Part shown: one piece after another, positions 25,972 to 35,991 of the stretch
How positions within the stretch are numbered: position 1 is the stretch's first letter
Layout of the letters: each line of letters begins with the position of its first letter
DNA from: Microplitis mediator
Taxonomy: Eukaryota > Arthropoda > Insecta > Hymenoptera > Braconidae
Assembly (NCBI RefSeq): GCF_029852145.1
Contig: NC_079978.1
Coordinates: forward strand, 13,333,828 to 13,397,827
Reading direction: 5' to 3'
Length of the DNA stretch: 64,000 bases
The notes under the pieces: model-generated
What the model saw: only the letters and a program-made list of their open reading frames with translations
Database searches by the model: none
What the model was told of the DNA's origin: nothing
Position numbers and translations under genes: made by a program

Positions 25972-26122
25972 AAATTTACACGATTTAATTTCTTTTTTTT
26001 TATAGAAAAGTTTTTTTTCTACAAAGTAATAATTCACCACTTTATTATACTCATTCATTTAATTATTTATTTATTCATATCATTTGTAAATATTCCGTTA
26101 CTTTAATTATCGTGAATTAAAT

Positions 26123-26147
26123 AAAAAAAAAAAAACAGAGGAAGTTC
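26123..26147 (+). other. Polypurine tract before the 3' LTR
   Basis: An A run followed by ACAGAGGAAG just before TGT at 26148. Position and composition fit the plus-strand primer of gypsy elements. Confidence 0.75.
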
Positions 26148-26403
26148 TGTAGCGTTGCTACTATGTGACGCGATCGATAAAATTCGACAGTTTCCGTCGA
26201 ACCTCGATTATTTCATTTATTCATCTCTACCACATTGGTGGGGACAATCAGTAATAGACCGTGGGATTGTACACACGCATCCAGGCTTCTTACTTTGCTG
26301 TATACTTACAATCACTGTGTTATTTTCCGTTTATTTAAATAAAACATTTGTTTAAATTAATTAGTTGGTTTTAATAATTTATATTATCACCTCAACCACT
26401 AAA
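26148..26403 (+). repeat. 3' LTR of the gypsy element
   Basis: 256 bp copy of the 5' LTR with six differences, followed by a TA run. Confidence 0.93.
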
Positions 26404-26427
26404 TATATATATATATATATATATATT

Positions 26428-27452
26428 AGGGTGCTTCGTTTCCGGCGAAAGTATTTTTTTCGTTGCTCATCAAGCAAAATATTGTTTTTTATGCTGAAAC
26501 AAAAATTCCTGGTAAGTTTGAGCTCTTAATTCCAATCCTAAGTACATTCCATTTGATTTCAAAGATTTCCCATTTAAAATACACGTAAATTAAATTACTT
26601 TTTTTTTAACTTTCTAATACTCAGCTGCGATTTATGATATCGGCGCGGTTTTGGTTGCAAATTGTAGGGCATTTGGTGTTCTTCAAAAGTGCTCGTAGTT
26701 ACTTAGCTGTAATTCCAGCTGTTTTACTTGTGACCGTTGCGGAAGTTATTTTTCCTATAAAATTGACCTTTATTGGCTTGCAGAACGTAAACCAATGAAA
26801 CTACACTAAAAATGCTAATGGAAATTTTATAGGAAATTTTATTCTCTTCAAAAAAAGTCCTATGAGTCAAGTCGCTAAAGTCCATAGTTTCCGAGTTATA
26901 GTAATTTTAATAATTTGAAAAATAAAATATAAAAAAAAACAATTACAATTGATATTTTATTTTTCAAATTATTAAAATTACTATAACTCGGAAACTATGG
27001 ACTTTAGCGACTTGACTCATAGGACTTTTTTTGAAGGGAATAAAATTTCCTATAAAATTTCTATTAGCATTTATAGTGTAGTTTCATTGGTTTACGTTCT
27101 GCAAGCCAATAAAGGTCAATTTTATAGGAAAAATAACTTCCGCAACGGTCACAAGTAAAACAGCTGGAATTACAGCTAAGTAACTACGAGCACTTTTGAA
27201 GAACACCAAATGCCCTACAATTTGCAACCAAAACCGCGCCGATATCATAAATCGCAGCTGAGTATTAGAAAGTTAAAAAAAAAGTAATTTAATTTACGTG
27301 TATTTTAAATGGGAAATCTTTGAAATCAAATGGAATGTACTTAGGATTGGAATTAAGAGCTCAAACTTACCAGGAATTTTTGTTTCAGCATAAAAAACAA
27401 TATTTTGCTTGATGAGCAACGAAAAAAATACTTTCGCCGGAAACGAAGCACC

Positions 27453-27454
<2 letters not shown>
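26428..27454. mobile_element. Near-perfect 1 kb palindromic (foldback) element
   Basis: Two arms of about 500 bp, inverted and differing at only about three positions by my reading, are separated by a spacer of about 22 nt near 26931-26952. Termini read AGGGTGCTTCG and CGAAGCACCCT, flanked by TA runs on both sides. No ORF of note. Transcription through it would give a long, nearly complete double-stranded RNA. Confidence 0.92.
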
Positions 27455-27498
<44 letters not shown>

Positions 27499-27538
27499 TA
27501 ATGCCATAAACGTTTCTTAATTGTAAGTGTATAACAGA

Positions 27539-27642
27539 CTAGAGGATCAGACTACAAACCATCGATAACCAAAGTTAAGCTGCATGGGCGTGGGACATTA
27601 ATTGGATGGGTGACCTCGTAGTAAAATAATTGTTGATGGTTA
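27539..27642 (+). pseudogene. 5S rRNA-derived sequence (5S pseudogene or 5S-headed SINE)
   Basis: Segments GATCA, CCAAAGTTAAGC, GGGCGTGG and TTGGATGGGTGACC occur in the order and spacing of the internal promoter of insect 5S rRNA. The last is an exact match to the box C region of the conserved gene. The 5' and 3' stem regions are degenerate, and a poly-T run follows at about 27649. It is not a functional 5S gene. Confidence 0.75.
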
Positions 27643-28031
27643 ATAATTTTTTTTTTTTTTTTTTTTTAATTAATTTTAACCGACATTGATATTAATGAAG
27701 ACAATAAATCCTAACTAAACTACTTAATTAATAATTTACAGATATTCTAAATGAGATTCTAAAAATGACTATATTCTTTCATGCATGATTATATATAATC
27801 ATATATGATCATGTATAAACAGATCAAGTTATGTATGATCAGACCTGGCCAATTTTTGGATCTGATCATATATAGACAATTATGCATGATCACATATGAT
27901 TAGACAAAATCTTTTTTCATCGGGTACTATATGAGAAACAAATAGTTAACATGATAATGGTTATCACATGCAGATGGTAATCATTCCCTATTACAAGATG
28001 GTGATAGTTAACCTTTTTTTTTCAGCGTGTA

Positions 28032-29500
28032 CAATAAAGAATGGATGTTGTATTGATAAAAAGAGTCTAGATGGAATTTTTAATAATATTATTGTATTTA
28101 ATACTCTCAGTGATTGTAAATCTATTAATTAATGAATTGTAATTGAAATTATAATAAGAAAAGAAGTAAGCAAGTTTGGGATAATCTTAAATTGATAAAT
28201 AATAATAGTAATAAATAACGTGAACGGAGAGTATGACGTGACCAGATCCGATATAAATATTGTAGGCCACTTACGATGCTTTGATATTAAATACTTGGCC
28301 AGAATGCGTCTTCCTAAACTCCCTGGACCATGTGGCTGAAAGCTTACCAGTGATGTGTTATAGCTTCGAGGACTTTCTGGTGATACGTTAGCGTTGACAA
28401 CGATGGTGGTGACGTTCTCGGTGGAGACAGAATGCGTTGAACAATTAAATAAACAGAATAAGCTCACAATACAGACACGATATTAAAATAAACTTGACAC
28501 GGTGAACTGAATGACTTGAATTGACTAGACTTATTGTTAGGCCAGCTCGTATTCATGCGTAGTAAGCTCTGGATGTAGAGTAAGGACCTCGCCAAGCGTC
28601 CTCAGTTCTACTCAACTGATCTACTCGAGGTGGTAGCCAGGGCCTAAGTTCTCGAGCAACTACTCGAGTAAATAAAAAATCATCCACTTCGGATTCCCTC
28701 TGAAATTTTTTACAGTGAGAAAAAAAATTGATCGATTTGCTTGTTTAGATGATGAGTTGGAAACAATGTTGTACAAATTCGTTTTAAAATTTACCTCCGC
28801 CGAGACTTTATAGGTATAGTTACAAATAGCAATGAGTTGCAACATTAAATTGATTTTAGTTATAAAATATTTCTCAAAGATTACATGAGAAGAATTCGAT
28901 CGCTACGGTAGCTGTTTTCAATCACAAAAAATTTTTTTCCGTGCAGTTCTAAAGTTTCGTACTAGGTTGTAATTTCTGTGACAAGAACTATGACATCTGT
29001 GTCTACACAGTGCTGTTCCTAACGGATTTTTATCAAACCACACTCGTTGAGAAGGTCTAGTACTTTCGTTTCTTAATAAAAATATTTTTTGCATTAATAT
29101 CATTTACCTTTTAAATAATTAATAATTTACGTTGTATAGCAAATCAATGTAAAATAAACTGAATTATCAAATGTCAAACGGTTGGTTGAAAATCAGGAAG
29201 TAAACGTCAAAGTAAAAGCTAGGGGAGAACAGAAGCTGAAATGTAATGATTACATTTCCGGATTATGTGGAAGGAAGTCATTGCGTTTTGCCGATAAAGT
29301 CGGACTTATCCTATTTCACCCTCGACTGCGAGTGCAGCGACGTGAGTGGCTCACATAATTGTGTATACATGTATATGTCCTTCTAAAAACAGATTTAACC
29401 GATTTTCATCAGTAAAAAGAAAATATTTAGTTTAAAATAATCTTCATAAACTCACATGCATAATGAAAAAAGAGTAATTTCTTCAAACTGTTATACGAAT
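28032..29500. other. No gene recognised; open minus-strand frame at 28129-28467
   Basis: The minus frame has no ATG at its head and ends in low-complexity sequence. GTAAGC at about 28344-28349 could be a splice donor, which would make 28350-28467 an exon, but there is no partner. The remainder is AT-rich and unassigned. Confidence 0.35.
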
Positions 29501-29502
29501 GG

Positions 29503-31015
29503 AAAATGCGTACAATTTATACATTTCGTTCGGAAAAATTTGTAACTTTTCGCTAAAAAAATTGAAAATTTTTAAAAAAGGGAAGTTATTGGTTCCGGTC
29601 CAATTTTCGAAATTAGAATTTCTATCAGATCTAGACGTTTCGATGTTCTTGGAGGATATTCTGACTAATTTCAGGAGCATGTCCGTATGAATGTGTGTAC
29701 GTACGTATATATGTGAATATTCTGTAACTTTCGAACGGATTAACCGATTTCGATCTCCAAGGTGGCTTTTGACGCGGTTTATTAATTTCTACAAACTGTG
29801 AAAAAGTGAGCTTGATCAGTATGGTGCGTTTGGAGATATTTCAAAAATAAAATTTTTTCAAAATCGTTTTTTTTTTAACTTCCCGCTAAGAAAATCGATG
29901 ATTTTAAAAAAATTCGGGAAGGTATTGTTTTCACCCCGATTTGCGAAAATCGAAAATCCATCAGATGTCGACGTTTTGAGGTCCTAGGAAGCTATCCTAT
30001 TTTCAGAATGATGTCCGAGTGTCTGTATGTATGTATATGTGTGCGCGTGTGTGTGGGTGTGAACGCTCTATAACTTTTTACGTAATGAACCGATTTGAAT
30101 GGGTAAGGTGGCAATTGAAAGAGCTTGTTGGTCATCAACTTTCCTGAAAATTTCAGATCATTTGATTACGTAGACTCGAAAATATTAGCGAATTACGAAA
30201 AAAACAAGATTTTTTTTTAGTTTTTTATTGATTTCTTAGAATCGAGTTGAACGATCAACTTCAAAATCTAATCAGCTCTAGAACTCAATAAAACGCCTCA
30301 ATCGCCGCATAACCATCTCAATCGATTAATTTGTTCGAGAGATATCGTTGGAGAAAGAAATGGTGAAAAACGGATTTTTTCCAAGTATGTTCGAAACGGC
30401 TTAACGGATCGATTTCAAATTTGTATCAGCTCTAGAATTTAAGGAAACGCGCCGATTGCCACCTCAAACGTCAAAATCGGTTCATTAGTTCAAAAGATAT
30501 TGGCGCTGAAAAGTCAAAAAAATAACAAAATTTTATTTTTTCCGAATAAATCAAAATATAATGTACTAAATGTGTCTGAAATCATACCTACTCTTTCTCT
30601 TTATAGTCTCTGTCGATCATCATATAATGTCATCTAAAACAAGTTTTTAATAATATTTTCCTCGGATATTTTATAGATTATTGCTCTGACCTAAGTTAAA
30701 ACTCACTCAAATCTTGATTTTGATCACTGACATTGATTTTTGCCTCGATACATCTATTTCATTGAACACAATCGAGAACAAAAATTTTAAAACCGCTTCT
30801 TCATTAATAATTTTCGATTCTTAACTTGTCAAACTTTAGCAAAAAACGTAACTTGGTAGAGCTTGAAAAGCTCATAAAAAATAATCGCAGGTAATAGCAT
30901 TTTCGAGCTCGAAAATATATTCACGGTACTGTTTTCAAGCTCCTTGAGCTCGAAAACAGCGGTAAGTTTTGGGGCTGGCCCGCAGGGTCAATCGATAGAC
31001 AGATTTTTTCATTTG
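29503..31015 (+). repeat. Repeat family R1, two adjacent copies
   Basis: A truncated copy (29503-29876) is joined to a fuller copy beginning AACTTCCCGCTAAGAAAATC at 29878 and ending with GGCTGGCCCGCAGGGTCAA near 30995. Both contain a TG-rich microsatellite and repeated GCCACCTCAA/AATCGGTTCATT blocks. Confidence 0.8.
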
Positions 31016-32217
31016 AGTTCAAATGTTAATATTCGTACAAGAATATAACCAATTTTTTTACTTTATAACCCTGGTATGGAGGAACGATTGGATAAGGCTT
31101 GGACCAGACCTCAGCCAGTCGACTTGAGCCTACTCTCGGGAAAATAAAAACCACTCTTTAAAAATAAAACAGTGCATTTTCATTGGATCCCAGTGCATAT
31201 TCACTATTTCTCACAGCTATAAGTATACCACTTGAAAATAGTGAATAGTCACTATTTGAATAAGTGATATCAAAGTACTTATTGAAATAGTAAAATTTAC
31301 TGTTATCATTAGTAATATTAACCGCTTATCGAACGAGTAAAATTAACAGCTAGCATTAGTGACATTTTCACTGAACGAATAAGTGAAATACACTTATAGC
31401 ATCAGTGCAACGTAGCCACTTAATGAATTAGTAAAACTTACTTTAGTCGTCATTGAAACTAAACAACTAATGAAATCAGTGAAATTCATTTGGAAAAATT
31501 GTACAGCTAATTCACTAAATACATTAGTGAAAATTGCAAACAATATCAGTCAAACCGTGTAACTAAATGAATCAGTGAAATGCGCTGTATAAATGCTAGG
31601 AAAGCTGAATCACTGAAATTCAATCAGTAATGCTGGTAACAGACATCAGTAGAGCTCGATATCTGTGTTAATAAAATTAATTTTGCTTGCAGGAAGATCA
31701 TGCCTTAACAATATTTACTTAGTAAATTTATTAATCATAATTATTGTATTATTACAATTATATTTATTAATTAATCACTAAATTACTTATAATTCTAAAA
31801 GTAGTACTAATAGGATCTGTTAGAGACAATAATATTTAAACAAACTCGTAAAGTAGTCCACAATTTATATTATCAAATTTTAAATAAAAAACGAATAATG
31901 GTTTTACATTATAAAATTGTGGTTATAAACTTTTTTTATAAACTTAGTAAAAAATATTTTAAATGAAATTTGTTTTAATGAATAACACATCGATGAACTA
32001 TTATTTTCATTAAACACAGAATAGAAACTTAATAATTTATGAAAATAAACTTAAGCTAACATAAATATTTAATCTTAATTAAATAAAACTCAAAAAACCA
32101 TCTAATATTTTTTCTCGATAAAACGTAATTGTTTTTTCGATCTGAAAGAAAATTTTTAAATTTGTTCAATAAAAATTTTAAATTTGAATGAATAAATAGT
32201 TATTGAAGAATGTTACA

Positions 32218-32718
32218 CTAATCATCGGACATCTCACTGTTATCACAGTTATCATTCAAATTACTAATACTAATATGTAACGATGATACCATACTTTTAG
32301 CAGGGACGTTCATTTGAAAAATAAAATGATCAATAAAATTGTAAAAGTTTTTTAAACTTTCTGGATACTCTAGGTTTAGTATGTAGTAGATTTTATATAA
32401 AAGATCGAAGGCTACAATAGGTTTTGACTCCTAGGATGAGTGTTGATCAACCACTCATCTCCTTGTAGGAATGTTCTGTTACCAGCCTGTCCAGAAACGG
32501 TGATGAGATAAGGTTGAACGCTCTCCGTGTAACGCTGTCTGACTTTTTGCACGAAATCAACGAGATTGGTTCCATCCTATAAATATAAAATATATTAAAA
32601 AACAACCGAGATTATTAGAACTATAACAAAAACTACTTACTGACACAATCCTCAACAGAAATTCGTTAAGGAATGTTCTTTTAGTTAAAATAATTTTTTT
32701 ATTGCTTTCATCCAATTT
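32218..32718 (-). pseudogene. Two-exon gene fragment with a frameshift, inside a word-type element
   Basis: Exon 1 (32641-32718, 26 codons) has acceptor TTCATTAG and donor GTAAGTAG. Exon 2 starts at 32576 after TTTATAG in matching phase 0. The joined frame reads KKIILTKRTFLNEFLLRIVS then DGTNLVDFVQKVRQRY, QPYLITVSGQAGNRTF and GDEWLINTHPRS, and stops at 32412-32414. A one-base shift near 32420-32435 restores a second open stretch (PIVAFDLLYKIYYILNLEYP onward) to TAG at 32218-32220. Splice sites, phase and composition mark it as real coding origin, now broken. Similar uncharacterised proteins may exist in insects, but I cannot name the family. Confidence 0.62.
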
Positions 32719-33879
32719 CTAATGAAATAAATTAAAAATTATAAGTATAAAGTGTAAGTGATGAAAATACTTGTGAAAATGCATTTTTGACATTCTAGTC
32801 GATAATAATTGATAAACTATCAAAAAATATTTACTATGAATATTTAGTTCAGTCGATATTTCTAAAAAGTCGATTGTCAAGAATATTACTTAAATTTAGC
32901 TGATAAGAAATGACACTTGTAAATCAGAGACTTCAAAATACTCAAGCTAACCACCTGACGCTTGCGTACCACGGACATAGCCTCAACTAATCAACCACTA
33001 ATTTACCAGTGAAAAAATCACTGGTTAGAGTCAGTGAAGATTTTTTTTTTCTTTTGTAAGTTGTTCTAAATTATTTTATTTTAATGTAATTTGCTGTCCT
33101 CCAATTAATTTTTTATTTTTAAGATATAATTCTATCACCATATTAAATTATAAAAATTTTTAATTTTTAAATAATTGATCGTCTTTTTTGAGGTTATATA
33201 CGTATGAGAGTGGGTCCTTGACCTTTTAGAATATAATATTTAATAAACTAGGAAAAATATCTACTACTAGTCATTATTTTATATTGATATTTTTATAAAG
33301 TTGAAAAATTAAATGAAATGATTTACATACCTGATGCTGATGAAAAAAATTAACACTCGTATGCTACGAAATTCGTATGGGTGCAAAGCAATATGGCGTT
33401 TCAGTGATATATGTAAAACACTAGCCAAGTAGTTTCACTAATATAACAGTGATCAATAACTATTAACTGGCAAAACCAGTGAAAATTCAACTCACACAAA
33501 TACATCTCAATTGCAGTCACTTATAAATAACAAATCTGATGTTAATTGTGTTTTATTAGCGATGGTTATAAGTTTCATTACTTCATCGACTGATGGTGAA
33601 ATATATCATATATAAAACGACAATATTTTAATATAATCTACTGTTTATATTTAGCGGGTATTATTAATTTAATCTAATTTACTCAAGAAATTACTAAAAT
33701 AATTGTGCGAGTTCCAATCACTAACAATTCAGTGAAAAAGTCAAATATATATATAGAAAGCTACTGATCGAAATAGTGCACATTTCAGTCACTGCACGAA
33801 AAAGTGATTATTTCACTGATTCATTTATAAATTTACTAATTCGCCAGTAAATAAAACAGTCACTGCTGAAAATAGTGAA

Positions 33880-34180
33880 AATTTGTCTGATTCATTTAGA
33901 AAATCACTATTTTTTCAGTGAGTAGTAGATCCACTGCCAAAAATAGAGAAAATTTCACTGATTCATTTAGAAAATCACTATTTTTTCAGTGAGTAGTAGA
34001 TCCACTGCCAAAAATAGAGAAAATTTCACTGATTCATTTAGAAAATCACTATTTTTTCAGTGAGTAGTAGATCCACTGCCAAAAATAGAGAAAATTTCAC
34101 TGATTCATTTAGAAAATCACTATTTTTTCAGTGAGTAACAGAGCCACTGCTAAAAATAGTGAAAATTTCACTGATTCATT
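33880..34180. repeat. 71 bp tandem repeat, about four copies
   Basis: CAGTGAGTAGTAGATCCACT starts at 33916, 33987 and 34058, with a variant at 34129. The first three units are almost identical. Confidence 0.92.
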
Positions 34181-34183
34181 TTT

Positions 34184-34650
34184 AGAGAGGCATGTTTGTC
34201 AGCCTCGGCCAACAATTACATGTGATCTGAGACTTTTCTTATTTTACTGGCCTAAGTATGTAATATACTATTAATATTGTACACCTCAAGCGCGAAAGGT
34301 GGGATAATTAAAAAAAAAATTGAATAAAAAATAAAAATTAGACTGAAAATAAGAAATAGAAAAATCAAATTAATTATTTAAACGATGAATAAAAATTCAT
34401 AATAAATAGTATATTACATACCTAGGCCAGTGAAATAAAAAAAGTCTCAGAGCTCATGTAATTGTTGGCCAAGGCGAAGCTGAGGCTGACAAACATGTGG
34501 TCTGAGGATTTCTTTTTTACTGGTCAAAGTGCGTATACTATTTTTCTGATCGACGGAGCCGGAAAGTTGCCACTTCGTTCAGGGCAGCGGCCTGAAAGTC
34601 GCCACTTTCCGGCCGGAGGGCAGAAAAAAAATAAAAATATTGATTAAGAA
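34184..34650. mobile_element. Inverted arrangement of a CCTAGGCCAGTAAAAT repeat with a GC-rich hairpin
   Basis: 34184-34265 is an inverted copy of 34423-34500. The right copy continues into a GC-rich block with GCCGGAAAGTTGCCACTT and AAGTCGCCACTTTCCGGC, able to fold. A second copy of the right half lies at 46084-46290 in gene A intron 3. The short frame at 34462-34647 is conserved between copies but has no known motif. Confidence 0.7.
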
Positions 34651-35840
34651 TCAAATGAGCAATTGAGGTGTGCACTTTAGATTTCCCAACATTTTTTTTT
34701 GTTTTAATTAAAATTTTTTCACTAGAATGTTAAATGTAAAAATTATAGTTTTTCTAATTGTATATATTATTTACGTAAATTATCATTGGTTCTGCAAAAA
34801 ATATTATATTGTGTTGTTTATATAGGATGCTAATTTTTATAAAAAATTTTGTCAATTTCATTTCATTGCTGATTTTCTCAATATATGTATCGATATAGAA
34901 AGAGCTTCTAAGATCGTTTGATGTTACGACCTGGCAATACTTGGTCGTCCTCAAAGTGACCTCATCCACTATGAATTTATTTAAGCAGTTGATATAGCTT
35001 TTACTACTCATGCTCATGAAATTCAAAGTTCGTACACTGTATGAGTATGTACTCTTTCTATGCACTTCCATCGTCAAATGTTTTATTTATTATTCATTTA
35101 TCCCATCATTGCGACAAAAATTTTATTATTTCATTAACATTTTTATTTTTTAATTACTAAAAAAAATCTGTCGGTTAAATTGGCCCAACTAAAAATAAAA
35201 TTTTAAATTCATTGAGATTAAAAATTATTTTTATTTTTATATCACTCGAGTCAGCTTGTATCTTTAATCTTAAAGTATATAAAGTCACTGACTTACTTCG
35301 ACGCCACATTCAGATCATCACGCAGTATGAATTAACATAGTGCATCAGTCAGCACAAAGGGTAGAAGTACCGTTTTTAGCCACATTCGAGCTAGTTTTGG
35401 CCACAGAAATTGTAAATAAAATGATTTGTAAAACACAATGACATAATTAATATTTTAAATGTATTTGAAGATACTTCAACACACTATTTCGATGGAATTT
35501 TTTTTTTCATACTTTTTCATTAATTAGAATAAATTATTAAATGTCTAAAAATGGAGCAGTGACCACAAATGGTACTTCTACCTTATGCCATTGACCCGGG
35601 CGCTGCTTCCAAACGTCATAGACTAACAAGAAAAAATTAAACTCAAATTCAACATATGAATTTTTTTTTCTTTTTGTTATCAATAATTCTACGTTGGAAA
35701 TACTTCCTATTAATTATAAAATATAAAAAGCTATTTTAGTTTTCAAGAAGGGAATAAAATAAAGCAATGAATAAATTTTTTCATCGATCGAAAAACATAT
35801 GCTACGATATGATAATTTATTTTAACGATTCATAATAAAT
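34651..35840. other. No gene recognised; AT-rich 3' flank of gene A
   Basis: Nothing recognisable apart from short AT-rich open frames. Lies downstream of the gene A stop. Confidence 0.5.
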
Positions 35841-35895
35841 TTTTTATTATCAATTTATAATAAACGATAGGCTTTTTTAAAAGGTAATCAATTGT

Positions 35896-35991
35896 TTATA
35901 AATAAGAACATTTACTGTAGGTTTTTTTAATAAAATCAGCTGCTCTTTCACCTATCATCGTAACTGATGCTTGAGGATTTCCTGAGACAAC
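35896..35991 (-). CDS. Gene A exon 8 (terminal)
   Basis: A 96 bp terminal exon encoding VVSGNPQASVTMIGERAADF and a short tail ending at TAA. It joins in phase 0 to exon 7 across a 7.1 kb intron filled with repeats. The SGNP Asn is the second conserved active-site residue of the family. Confidence 0.9.
   Translation of the reverse strand, partial: VVSGNPQASVTMIGERAADFIKKTYSKCSYL

Larger units (their letters stand above)
21295..26403 (+). mobile_element. Ty3/gypsy LTR retrotransposon, nearly intact, no env
   Basis: The element has 256 bp LTRs, a primer binding site after the 5' LTR, a gag ORF, a pol reading frame in the order protease, reverse transcriptase, RNase H, integrase, and a purine tract before the 3' LTR. 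That order is diagnostic of Ty3/gypsy. It lies in a TA microsatellite, so its TATA target duplication cannot be told from the flank. The LTRs differ at 6 of 256 positions by my reading, so insertion is fairly recent. A single in-frame TGA interrupts pol. No envelope ORF exists between pol and the 3' LTR. It sits inside a TA-flanked DNA element (20709-27924). Confidence 0.95.
20709..27924. mobile_element. Inner TA-flanked element with CCCGATAAAAAATG termini
   Basis: Ends are inverted (CCCGATAAAAAATGATTTTG against CAAAATCTTTTTTCATCGGG) with matching subterminal GTCTAATCATATATGAT. Insertion duplicated TA. An uninterrupted copy of the target sequence is present at 20590-20625, so the junction can be read directly. 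The interior consists of ATATATGATCAT-type words. It is interrupted by the gypsy element, the palindrome at 26428-27454 and the 5S-like sequence. Confidence 0.8.
20344..28029. mobile_element. Outer TA-flanked DNA element with CACGCTGAAAA termini (contains nested elements)
   Basis: The left end (CACGCTGAAAAAAAAAAG) and right end (CTTTTTTTTTTCAGCGTG) are inverted copies, and both are bounded by TA. Subterminal sequence is also inverted: AACTATCACCATCTTGTGAT on the left against ATCACAAGATGGTGATAGTT-like sequence on the right. The remaining interior is made of a degenerate GGTAAC/ATTATTACCATC word. No transposase ORF is visible. A second element is inserted at 20709-27924. Confidence 0.82.
31140..34183. 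mobile_element. Element of CACTATTTTTCAGTGA words containing a captured gene fragment
   Basis: Degenerate CACTATTT and CAGTGAAA words fill about 31170-31680 and 33370-34180. The middle holds a coding fragment (32218-32718). The right part contains a 71 bp tandem array. Outer ends are not precisely defined. Confidence 0.55.

Noticed and set aside
25972..26147. Envelope gene of an endogenous retrovirus
   Set aside because: Only 176 bp separate the pol stop from the 3' LTR. No env frame exists.
33870..34180. CRISPR-like array
   Set aside because: Units are contiguous 71 bp tandem repeats without unique spacers, in a eukaryotic transposon. The 72 bp array at 54670-55380 fails for the same reason.
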